Shown here one piece after another: positions 1 to 12,200 of a stretch of DNA of 64,000 nucleotides. Position 1 is the stretch's first letter. Each line of letters opens with the position of its first letter. The notes beneath the pieces were generated by a model. That model ran no database searches. It saw only the letters and a list, made by a program, of their open reading frames with translations, and was not told the DNA's origin. Origin of the DNA: Anarhynchus alexandrinus (lineage: Eukaryota; Chordata; Aves; Charadriiformes; Charadriidae); assembly GCA_008711295.1 (NCBI GenBank), contig VUYV01000041.1, positions 310,001 through 374,000 of the forward strand. The letters are read 5' to 3'. Both the position numbers and the translations under genes were made by a program.

Positions 1-175
1 CTTCCCCTTGGGGATATCATGTCCTCAAACAACTCAATCTGTACACCTATGAAATCAGGTCTGAAAACCAGATGGCTTTCTCTTCTCTTGCAGATCAACT
101 GCAAGATGACATTTGTGGGCAGGACCCTTCTTAGTAGAACAGACAGAATAGACATACTCCAACTCAGAACTGTAC

Positions 176-292
176 CTTGACATCCATAGATTTCAGGCAG
201 TCTATAAGCAGCTGAACAAAAGGGTCTAACATTTCCAAAGCATGCTCCTCAGAAGAATTTACTTTGGACCTCTTCAGGCTCATGTGCAGCAG
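176..292 (-). CDS. UTP20: UTP20 exon 48 (last exon in the window)
   Basis: Residues 2101-2139, [20 protein letters not shown] then [19 protein letters not shown], as in human LLHLSLKTSK...VLEMLDPF. Acceptor TACGCCAG, donor AAG|GTACAG, phase 0. Bases 175-1 are the start of intron 48; the remaining exons are outside the window. Confidence 0.95.
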
Positions 293-3200
293 CTGGCGTA
301 GAAAGCACAGGACATTCATCCCAAAGTCAGGCTGGGACTTAAATAAGTCAAGTAAGGTCCCACATTGTTTCAGGTTATAGCAGAATTTATGCCATACCCC
401 ATTCAAGTATCTGCAACAGACTAAGCTCTTTTTATAGCTCTCTAAGAGGCACTTTTGGAGTTACCACATGCAAAATAAAGTTAAGGGTAGTGGCTGTGGT
501 GTTAAGACAATATATCCAGAATACTTTCCTTTGGATACCGTTAACAAAACTTTTGATTGCAAAGCTTTGTATCTGAGGAGATCCTTACCCGAAGTCCTGA
601 ATCAACCAAGATATACGTGTTGGTCCTACTGCTGACACGTGCTTTCTGCCCTCCTCTAGTGGGAGTGGGCTGGAGCAGCAGGCAGCTCTCTGGTTGCAGT
701 CGAGGATCTGGAGGAGGGGCAACTTTTTTTCTGAAAAGCAGTGTATGGAAAAGGAGAATATTCAGATTTCAACCCTCTCCACAACAAGCTTGCTGTTGGG
801 AGTGAAGAGAGCTGGACTGTGCTCAGCTGCTACCCACACAGCAAGCAAAAGCAGATCACAGCCAGAACACAATGAAATAAAACAAACTTGAGAGCACCTT
901 GACAGACAGGACCCTCAGACTTAAGAAGAATATCACTATTACGAAGATAACAAATGCACACTGATTTGCATAACATCCCCACTTGTTTCTTCTCAGTGGA
1001 CAGGAAGAAGTTTGGTAGTCCCTTCAAGGAAACACACCTCCCACCACTGTTGACTGTGCTTCATTTACATTATTTCAGTTTCTGATGGCTTATAAAAAAA
1101 TGCTCCAAGAAGCCTGCAAACAGCTGTCATATTCTAGAGCAAGCCAGCCTACATAATGTAGGAAATACAAGACACCCAGATCAAGCTCTGAGCAGTGACA
1201 CCACCAGACGGAGAGGAAATCTGATAGTGCTCCCCGACTTCTGCACAAGCACTGAAGTAATAAAGTGACAGCCCACAGTTTCTCTTGTTCCTGACTCCAC
1301 CAAAATATCCAGGACCCCAAACCCCTCTTATCTGCCAGTTTATAGCTCCCTCCTAAACAATGCCCCTCATCCCTTCATCCAAACACACAAATGCATATAC
1401 CAGCTTACCAGATGGTGAAAAAGCCTTACTGAAGCCCCTGAGCACTTGCAAGAGCAGACTCCCATGAGTTCAGGAAGTGATCGCTCCCATTTCCAAGCTT
1501 TCTCCTTGCCCTCTGACTGCCCAAATCATTCACTCACATTGAAAACAAAAATCAAATAAAAGCAAGGAAACCCTTATAAACTTGATCAGTTGGATTTCAG
1601 AGCTGCCATTTCTGCAAGCAAACCTCCTAACTGGTAGCAGACCATCTGGATAACATCCTGGAACTCACTTGGCCTTCTCAGTGAGCAGAGGCAAGTTTTC
1701 ACTGATGAGACCATGGCTGAGGAGGAGGAGGGATTCTGCATTCATGTCTGAATTGAAGATCAGCCCTGTCATTATGTGGCGCAGCGCCTCGTGCACCTTC
1801 CGGACTATCTTCAAGCTTGTGGTACTCTCCAGAACCTGCAAAGGCACAACCACGACAGTCACGAGGGCAACATAAAGGCAGTGATCTGCCATCTGTATTC
1901 AGAAATCATGGGAAAAGCCAGAGTAATTCCTCTATCATCACCTGCTGCCTTAAGTCCCCAATTCTCTATGTGAACAACATCCTATCACCTCAGCTCTGTC
2001 CCATCCCTCCCTTTCTCTCCAGCCTTTTCTTAGTCTCCATCCGGTTCACCAATCACCACCAGGACATTCCAGAGCTCCTGAGCAAACCAGGGCTCCATTT
2101 CTGTGTGAGCTTGCACTCTACTCAAAAAAAAAAAAAAAAAAAAAAAGGCATCTCTGAAAAGTTAATTATTGCACACGGACAGAGCCTGGGCATAATCTGG
2201 TGACATTTCCTTCATGCACAACAGATCAAACCACAGAGCTGCCTTGCAGGACTTTGAAGATCCAGAGGAAACAAGAGTCGGCAGAGGGAGAGGGCATGGA
2301 GAACTCATAGTGGGATGTTTCCTCTCTAGCAGGGGCTGAAAGCTTCCCAGAATGCCATTCCCTGTCCTGGACATCAATAGTAAAGTCTCATTTTATGAGC
2401 TGAGTGCACACTGCTTTTCAAAAGATAAATGAGAAGCCAAAGCAGGATTATATAGGTAATTTCAGAGTAGCCGCCTGGAGGTTCTAGAGTTTCTTTTAGA
2501 CCATACAGAATTTAGAGTGCTCAGAGTTAAGAAAGACTCTGGCTGACTTTTCTTACCTCTTTCAGTGGCAGAATAAGTTTTGTCACCTGGCCTTTTCCTA
2601 TGAACTTTCCGAGAATTTCATAGGAATCATAACTCTTGTTCTTGCGTGCTTCCATGACCTTGGAGACAATTCCCTTCACTTCCTTCTCTTCAGCTACAGT
2701 CCCAAACAACTCTTGGTTGAAAATCTTTGGAAATCAGGCAAGAGAAGTGAATGAGAGGAGCAGAAAAGCAAAGCCAGATTCCTCCAGGAGCAGCAGAACA
2801 ACGTTATTTTTTCCCACTCAGAAAAAAAACAATTGTCCAGTTTTCCCACAAATCATGTCTAGCTTTTCTTTGTCAATGTAGTTTGACACCTCAGTTTGCG
2901 CAAACCATATGAGGATGCTGTTCTCACATCCCTCTGTGGTGTTGTGATAGAACAAGTAGGACTGCAGTCAGACCAAAACATCCAAACATAACCCATCTGG
3001 GCGGACAGCTGAGCTCCTGGGCTCCATGGACTGCATTGACTAGATGTCTGTTGATTTGCTCAGCCATTTAGAGTATAGGGAAACACAGGTATCTTAATCT
3101 TGAACCCATTCCCTTCTCAGGACGCAGGGCTCAGGATACAGCCTCAGAGATACTTTGCTACTCTACAAGGGGTCTGATGATGCCTCAGTAGAAAACAGTC

Positions 3201-6200
3201 TCTTTCCTTTGCAGTACACACACAATCAGCCCTGTTTGCCACCAAGTCTGAGACAATCTACACAAAACTTTCTCCTCCCAGAATCTGCCCCAGGCACTTC
3301 ATGATGCTCTTTCCTTCAATCTTGAATAGTTTTTACCTCAATCAGGATATCTAAGCAGGGGTCCAAATCACCAGCACTGAGCCTGGTAGCAAGGCCCTTC
3401 AGTAACAGGTTCACAGTGAAAGTCAGCACATGGAGCTGCGGAAAAAGAGAACAGATCATGTTTCCAAACTCCTGCATAGACCTCTTTAATAATACTGGAT
3501 GGAGAGACTCCCATAGCAGACATCACAACTCACACACTGCACTTGAGCTCTTACAGGAGGGGAAAAAAAAAAAGAAAAAAAAAAAAAAAATCACAGGGAG
3601 GAAGAGAATCCATGTACCAGCAGCAGAAAGTACCTCGTCCCTCCACACACCAGCAGGAGAGCTGAAATCTCCTCTTTGCCCAGTGCTCTTACTGATATTT
3701 TTATGCTGTGCTAATTGGCACTTTCACAGCAGCTAGAAGCTCAAGCTATTCCACTGTGGCAATTCATGCAGAAAATTATTCTTAACCCCAACCCCATGGA
3801 AAGAGGAAAGATGAATTAATAGTCAGAGCCTTGGCTCTGGAACTAGGAAGCAAGACTTCTTAGCATCACCACATACTGTCTGTGCAGACTCTGTGGCAAC
3901 TCACTTCAGATGATGCTTGGCCCTAAAGACCTTATTGGAAAGATTTCCACTAATCTTAGTGGAACCAGAAACTCATCCTTCACCTCCATACCTCAGCTCT
4001 TCACTGGGAAAATGGAGATCCTCTCTTCTTCCCTGCTTAAAGTTTAAGTTCTTTGGGTACAGACCCTCACTTGACATGCGGCATAACAAGGACCAATGTA
4101 CGCACTAGCAATAGTATTTAGTTGTATTATACCAAGCTATTCTACCAGTGCAAAACAATCTCAGTAGCAACTTCCCTTTGGATTCTCTTCCTAACACATT
4201 TAAGAATTTCAGCATTACCTGGTACCCATGGACGAGAGTGGACTGCATCTCTTTTAAGATGTACTGAAGGTACTTCACTCCCAACACTTCCATGATTTTG
4301 GTGAGAGTGTTACGGGCAATGTCCCGGATTTCCTGAAATCTGTTCCTCAGAAATGTGCAGACTTTCAGCAGGATGCTGGAAACAGAGATAAACAGGTTAG
4401 TTCACTCCCAAACAGAGCAGAACTAATTACACTGCTAGCTAAAGAGGCTACTTTTCAGGCCTTTTCACAGCCAGAGCTATACTCAAAGACAGCCTCATAG
4501 AAAGGCTTTATAGTCATACACATACCTACTGTCCTTCGAAACATTTTACCCATTATCCTTTCTTTCTGTACGTTATTCCTTCCCCAGCTCCGCCTCCCCT
4601 ACCTGTGCACCTTGCTTCACAGCTCTGCTCTTATTTACCAAGTTCCTTTAAAACTTAGCTTTACAGAAGTCAAATGCTGACAGAGAAGAATGTCACTAGG
4701 AAAATGAGTTTCAAAAAAAAAGTATTTAAGGACCGTTAGGATGCCCCTCTTTGATTTAGCCTTGTAAGTAACCATAGCTTGAGAAAGAAGCCTGCACTCA
4801 TTCCCAGCACAATGAACAGCATTTAAGGAGCTCCAACGGGATTTACCTTGGCAGGTTGGCTTCCATCACTTCTTCGGGTAGACACTGCATCATCCTGACC
4901 ATTGCAAAAGCTAATGGAACACGAACTACCTCATCATCATTCACAACGTTGGATTTCACAAGCTTGTGCTCCTCATCTCTTTTAACCTTTTTAAGAGACC
5001 AAGACATAATGCACTTTTACGATACATAAACAAATCCTGCTTTTTCTCAACAAACCCTAGAAGAGGCCAACAAGGCAAGTTGTTATCCTCTGCTGACTAC
5101 AGGAAAACCTCAGACAGCTAAAGGACAGGTGAGACGAATCCCTGTGTTCTCAATACAGAAGCTAAGCTGGGTGCTAGCAAGTGGTTGAGAACTTTTCAAC
5201 AGGCTGCACAAAGTCAATCATTTCATTTGTGTGGTTCAAGCCAGTTCTCAACTGGGAAGTAAAGATACCACACCCACACTGGCCAGAGGGTCTGTCAGTA
5301 ATATCCATGACACAACAAAGGAGATGAAGCCTCTTTTATGCTTTCAGGTGGTCTCTCTCCAGTTGCGTCTATTTTTTTTTTTTTTTTATGTGCTGCATTT
5401 CCACTGGGTTCTGAAGTGGCACCACAACCTTTACAGTAGAAGCACAGTCCTGCAAAACACCTTTCCAATACCAAATCCTCACCTTTGCAACAATACACCT
5501 GTGCAATTTAGGCAAGATGTTGACTGTAACTGTATCTTGAATGTGTTTGATCAGACACTCCAGCTCCTCTTTATTTCGGGGTAAGAAAGAAACAGGTTTG
5601 GTCACTTGCTCAGCATCTTCAGATGTCTCAGCCACTTGCTCAGGTTCTGCTGGCTCCTCAGGGACATTCTTCTCTTTCTTTTCCTCAACCACCTCCTCTT
5701 CCCCTTCACTGTGCTCCAGCTCCATGGCTTCTTCACCCTCAACCACTGGCTCAAGGTCCATGGCAGCAGCTTCTGTCAAGTAATTGTCAAAAATTGTAAA
5801 TAAAGGAAGCCACAAAAATTGAGCCCTTAAAAGAGACTCTTGTGATGGCTTTGTTCTGGACAAAGCTCCTACCTATCATCAGCAACAGCAAACAATGAGT
5901 AAGCATCAGAGTTGTTTTACTGGGTAGAGAAGCTCTGGCACGCCAGTTTCTGATAATCACCCCTCAGGGCTAGGCTTAAAGCAAAGACTAGGTTACTCTT
6001 TGGCTGAAGTCCGTAGACAGCTTAGCAAAGGTTAACATGCTTGAACCTTAGAGAACTGCCATTCACTTACATTTGAGAATTCCACAAGGCAAAAGGTACT
6101 GAGAAGCACAGCTGTAAGATATCCTCCTCCTTCCTCAGGATATCCCAAAGGCCACAACATAAGTAACCACAATGGTGAAGAAGCCAAAGATATCACTTCT

Positions 6201-9200
6201 TCCCATGAAATGGCAGGGGAAGCAAGGCGAGGACATACAGCACCCTTCTCAGGCTGCAGATAACCGTGAGAGCAGCCAACATCAAGGACAAAAAATTCAG
6301 ATGTGACAGCAGCCACATGGGTGGGTGCAGACCTTGGAGAACCCCCCAGATTTGCATAAACCCAGCCCAGGCTGTTTTGGCTTATGGAGGCCTGGGATGG
6401 AGAGGTAACATGGAGGTGGTTCCCCCCACCTCTCATCACTTTATCACCACACAAGAGGATGGTCTGCATTGCTCCTGAGGAGGCAAGTCAAAACTAGCTT
6501 CCAACATGCACATTTAAAAAAAGCTGGAAGTAGCTGACATCAAGAGTAAACCACAAAAATTTGATTAGCTGCACTTTGAGCAGTTAGAGGTAGTGTTTCT
6601 ACAGTCAGGAGCAGAAATCTCACCCTGGTAGTCAATGGTCACAAGCTGCTTTTCAAGCGTTTCATGGTCAAAGTGAAAGGCTTCCAGCACTCTCTCTAAC
6701 AAGCTGCAGAAGGAAAACATGACGAGAGATCAGTCTTTTACAATAAAAGGAGAGGCTGCATAGACCAACACAACAGAAAATTTTAAAAGTGCTTTTTGGA
6801 AAACTTCAGACTCAGTGACATTGCAGCATAAGGTTTGCCCTGAAATAACAACCCAGGAAATAAAAACTGTTTGCTTTCCAGCTAGATGCATTCTGTGACC
6901 TAGCTTATTGTGAAACCTCACAGACAGTGGTAGTGGAGCAATGGAGGTGTCCCAGGAGCAGAGACAGCCTGACAGAAGCAGAAGCTGCTAATGCTGGCAT
7001 GCACTCAGTGAGACCCAGCATGAGAAAGTAACGACCTTTTAATCCTTCACAGTTGCAGGCTGCAAGGCCATGACCACTTCCACTTGCATAAACCCACCTC
7101 AAAGTTGGCTATCTCTCATCCCAGGGAAGAGGCTAACATCCATGGGATGCCTCTTAAGACACTCAATTTTGCCTTAGCAGTCTTTGGAGAAACCTAGAGC
7201 AGCATCGCTCACAGTACCTACCTGACTCCCAGCTTCGGACTGATCTGTCCCGTTTGCAGGACATGGATGAAATGTTTTAAATGGTACAAGTATGCTGACC
7301 ATGACAGATGTTGGCAGACAGCTCCAACAACTTCAACTGAGGCTGTTACCATATTTTCATGCTGCCCAAAAGACAGAAATTCATTGCTGTTAACATTAAT
7401 GATGAACACATGTCTAAGGCATACTTTACTCAAAGCGACAAGAGCCAGAAGTAGTAATATTTGTCTATTGGGTATTCCGCTCTTTTAGATCTCCTCCTGA
7501 CCACTGGGTAAAAAAAAAAAAAAAAAATTACAGCTGACCAAGTAGATCTCCAGACCCACTACCTCCAAATATTTCTGCACACATTTAAATTTTCTTACAT
7601 AACTAAATCTATGGTCTTCTTTAGTTCTTCACTTGTGTGAAGGACTGAAAACCCATCAAGATATCTAACCACAGACACATGGCACATTGCTGGGCTACAC
7701 TGAGCAATTAGAAATACATATTGTTAACCCATTTCTGATGTGAAATAAAATGTGTTTGTGTCTTCACCAAGGTTTCTTCCATCAATGCATTTTACCTCCC
7801 ATTGGTCAAAGAACGACTGCAGTCGCTCTACTGACGGGCACAGTCTGTATGTATGGCTGCAGGTTCTGGATCCTGTGCTTAAGCTCTAATTGTTTCAGCT
7901 TCGGAAGAATATTTCTGACAGCAAGTGAATTAGACGCTTGCTTGGTCTGACATAAGCAGCTCTGCTGTTCTCCTGATAGTGTGCAGGGAACTGTACAGAA
8001 GTGTGAAGCCTTGCTTTTCCAAGTCACAAGTAGAAAGTCAATCCACATTGACATTATAAGTAATTTCACTGCATAGGTTTTCAATAAAATGTATGGAAAG
8101 TGACTAACAAAATGTCACCTTTCAAACTTTAATTACAAAGCCGTTAATGATTTCTACTAATCATTTCAGAGGTTTTCAGCTGATTCCTGCAGGTCCCCCG
8201 TAACTCCAGAGAAAACAGTATTTATTCCCACCTCAATTACTAGGCACAGCCCATGTTCCCCACCACACACATTCTGCTGCCAAAGAGTGACTAATCTCAC
8301 AACTGAACAGGAAGACAGTGGTTCGGAGACACAGGGTAAAAATAATAACCTGATTACAAAATTGCAAACAAAAAAACCCAAACCCCAAACACTTGAGATC
8401 CATCTTCAAGAAACAGGACAGGTTTAACAGATATAGGATTGGGCCCAGACTGCATCTGCACCTTCCAAACCCTCTTTCTGCCACCAAAAGAACAGCACTC
8501 TTGTCTGAAACAGGAACACTCACTCCACAAACCTATCAGCCTTTTAAATTGGTTAGTCTTTTAAGGAGAATGGTACAAAAAAGATGAAAATATTCAAAAT
8601 GGATGCATTCGATTTAAAAGCCTACCTTAAGCATTTTTTCATTAAAAATGGCAGTAGTAGCATAAGGCATGATGTAGTTCTGCAGGGATTTGGAAGACAG
8701 CACAAGGTTTTTTTCAGTGAGCTGCTTAGCCAGTTTCCTCAGAGCTCGTGCCCTCCTGTGGATCTGAGCCAAACATGAGACAGTGAATAAGGTGGCCCTT
8801 GAGTCACAACTAGCACAAGGGAGTACATACATTCAGGAGTTCTGAAAATGCCTCAATTTTAAGTAATTTCATAAACATATTACATTCATTTTCAAGGACA
8901 GGCCATGCCTTTCTCCTTCAGCCTCTGGGCTTTCACTAGCCTTTTGCCTCAATAAATATTCCAACTCAATGGGATATTTCACTGTGAATTCACAATCCTA
9001 AGACTATGACATCTTCAGTTATCAAGCAAGGGAGGCAACTGATACAAGATGAGAAGGCTTGATAAAATTACAAGGGAAAAATTTAGACTCTACATATAAC
9101 TACAGATGTAGCAACAGCTCTCTCAGATTGCATCTCTAAAAGCAGGAGAAACACTGTATTTTCATACTGCAAGAAAAAACAGGAGACCAGGCTTCGTGCA

Positions 9201-12200
9201 ACGTTTATAATACAAAGGCCTGTGAATGAAAAGGGGCTGCAGAGCCTCCAGACAGAAAGTAGCAGGGAACAGGCTATTAAAACCAAAAAGACCTGTTCCC
9301 TACCTATGTCAGAGTGGTCCTCAGGACACTGTTGCTGACTGTGGGCTGGGTCAGGGTCACACACAGGTTGTAATGTGAAGTTGCCTGCTCAAGATCATGA
9401 ACAATCACTTAAAATTAAAGCAATTCTTTTAGCTAAATTAGGAAGTGGTAAAAAACAGTGCTGCTAAATCACAGAGCCAAGACATTTCTAGATAGAAATA
9501 GGACTTTGATTCGCAATCACCCATGTGATGATGCTAACATTCCCCCTCCCCNAGGTTCAATTTCTCTGTAAAGACAGCGCACAGATGCTTTAGAAAACAT
9601 TACTTCATAGTAAAATGCTTTTGCTTTGGCAGAGGGAGAGAGGCACTAGGGAATGCCTGTTGCCTTTTACCTGCATGTGTTTCATGTTCTCAAAGAAGTC
9701 CATGTCGGGATCATGGCGGTTTGTCAACTGGACCAAATCCCGGAATTCAGGATTTGCTGGGAACGTTTGAATGAGGCAGGAAAGTAATGATGTGTAGTCC
9801 TGTTGGATGCTCTGCAAACAGCAAGCAGCGAAGGTTAAGTACCCCTCAGAGAGGCTGCTACACACTCCTCAGAACAGCAGTGCTGTCATTTACAGAGTGT
9901 TTCAGGCCAAGCCATATTCTTTAGTAACAGCAAATACACCTCTGTTTTGGACTGCACATAAGTTAAAGTATCTCTTCCAGAGAATGAGCTACAACTGAGA
10001 AACGCTGAACAAAGGCAAAGAAACACAAGACAGTGGGGTTCTATAACTTGTTAGATTTTTATAAGATTTCAAATGAAGGGAAAGCTTGATTCAAGTGGGT
10101 ATCTGCACTTCTTATCCGAGCAACAGACTCAAAGAACTCATCTATAAGAAGTCTCATATGCCCTGGCATTCTGAAGACAGCTGGAGATGTGTAATCAGGA
10201 AACAGTGTCTCACCTCAGTCTTACTCTTCAGCCCTCTTCTCACAGACTCCAGGAGAGTGTGCTGGATTAGCTCCTTGTAGTCATCTTCTGTGTGGTTGAT
10301 TTCTGCCAGTCGGCGGATAAAACTGGTCAAGCAAAGGCTTGCATTGTCACTAAGAGCCATATCCCCTAGCTGAATGGATGAAGAAATTGTAGCACATGAA
10401 TCTGGATATGACATCTTTTTATCCCCAAAAGACTGGATTGAACAATAATACTGGACATAACATAACAAAGCCTGTAGAGATTAAATAACTCGAGACCCTT
10501 CCTGTAGAAGTTCTAGCCCTGAATTAATGGCCACCCTTTCAAACAGGAAAAATTCTTTTAGATTTACCAGCAGGTCCACACAATCAGAACATGCTGCTAC
10601 AAAAAGTAAAGCAGCCTTTCAAGACTGTAATATGCCTTACACACAGCACAAATTGACCAAACAGTTCCAAGGCTCACTGACAGAAAGCTGCACTGCACTT
10701 TGGTGAGCCTTCTTGCTGTACTGTATTTGCCCCTCTGGACACACAGGTGAAAAGGCAAATACACACAAATTAAAAACAGGTGTTTGTAGGACTCAAATAT
10801 GCTCTCTGAATGTTTTGCAGTGTCAAAAAATAGTTAATGGAAATAATCTGGAAGTTAGATACATCATGGACACGGTGCACAAAGCAAGAGAAGGAACATT
10901 CAGCCAACCTGGATGGTATAGAAGCAGTTGTGCATAACGGGGATCAGGAAGTTGATATCCACTGCTTGCATTTCTTTGATGTGACTTGTGATTGACTGGA
11001 ATGCTGACAGACGTACATCGAAGTCGATATCATCAAGATGCCGTTGATCAAAAGCATTCAGCTAAGAAATAGCAACAAGTCATTCATGAAAAAAGGTCAG
11101 AAATGTGACAATACAATGTCAGGGAAAAAAGTGAGCAAAGAAACTGCTTACCTTAACAACATCAGTAATGTACTTCAATTCACTGTCCAAATCAGATAAA
11201 GTCTAAAAAGAAACAAGAGAAAATAGTTTAACAACTGTTATAGTTGTTAAAAATTTGGAGAAGTCAAGACTTTACCACTGCAGACAAAAAAATAAAGACA
11301 ACAGCATCAATTTTTCTCCTGTTAGAAGCTTAACAAGAGCCATTCTTCCATAATCTTCCATAAGTTGGAAGATGTGCATTTTAAACTCCTAAGTTTCTAA
11401 ATATCTACACTGAGCATTTCCTGGGTTTTCCTGATGAAAAAAAAAAAGTTATGCAAGTCACTTCAAAGAAGTACAAAACAGCCTGACTGCTATAAATCTG
11501 TGAGAGAAGAATACAAACAAAAATAATCTTCAGGATGTTGAGAGTCATTCTTATTTCATAAAGATATAGGATCTGTTATGGACAAAGCGTGCTTTATTTT
11601 GCTTCTCTTACACAAAAGAACCCTGGTGATGCTCACATCAACGAGGCCGTAAGCCAAAACTTTTACAAGTCTTGCAGCTCATTAATTTCTACCATATGCA
11701 ATTCTGTTACTTTCACTTAACAGATATGTAGATTGAAAAGGTTTTTAAGCTCATATACAACAAAGATAAATATTGCTAATTATTTTGTTCTTGATCTCTT
11801 ACAACAAATAAAAAAAGCACAGAAAGAAACGTAAAAATGCAATACCTGAAATACTAAGCACAACTTATGTCGAGACAGTTTGTTCTGAATGACAGAAAAA
11901 AGCTTTGCCAGTGGTTTGAGAAAGCTTGTAGGATTTGAGCAATGCCTCAGCAAGTTCTGCACTGTCTCCAAAATGTCAATCTCTGTACCCTGAAAGAAAG
12001 AGATAACTGTCAATAAACACTGAAACCTCACAAGATTATTTCATTTGCTTGGGAAATATTTCAAGACACAGAGTGAACTTAAATCCTTTGCTGTATTTTA
12101 TCCAGATCACATATACTGAATGAGAACAAAGAATTAGGAGGACACACTCAGTGCAATCATCAAATCTCTCAGAAGTGCTTGCAACCTTTCAATTAAACAC

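Noticed and set aside
1930..1945. A box C-like GTGATGA in intron 45, as for a C/D snoRNA
   Set aside because: The nearest CTGA on the same strand is only about 34 bases away, too close, and no terminal stem is visible. Intron 8 near 45043-45049 was rejected for lack of a D box. The search was by eye and not exhaustive.
6032..6469. Minus-strand 145-codon frame
   Set aside because: It is inside intron 40, lacks any match to UTP20 and breaks the exon phases if included.
9552..9552. Single N in a C-rich run
   Set aside because: It is a base-call or contig-join mark in intron 37, with no repeat around it, so it has no biological meaning.
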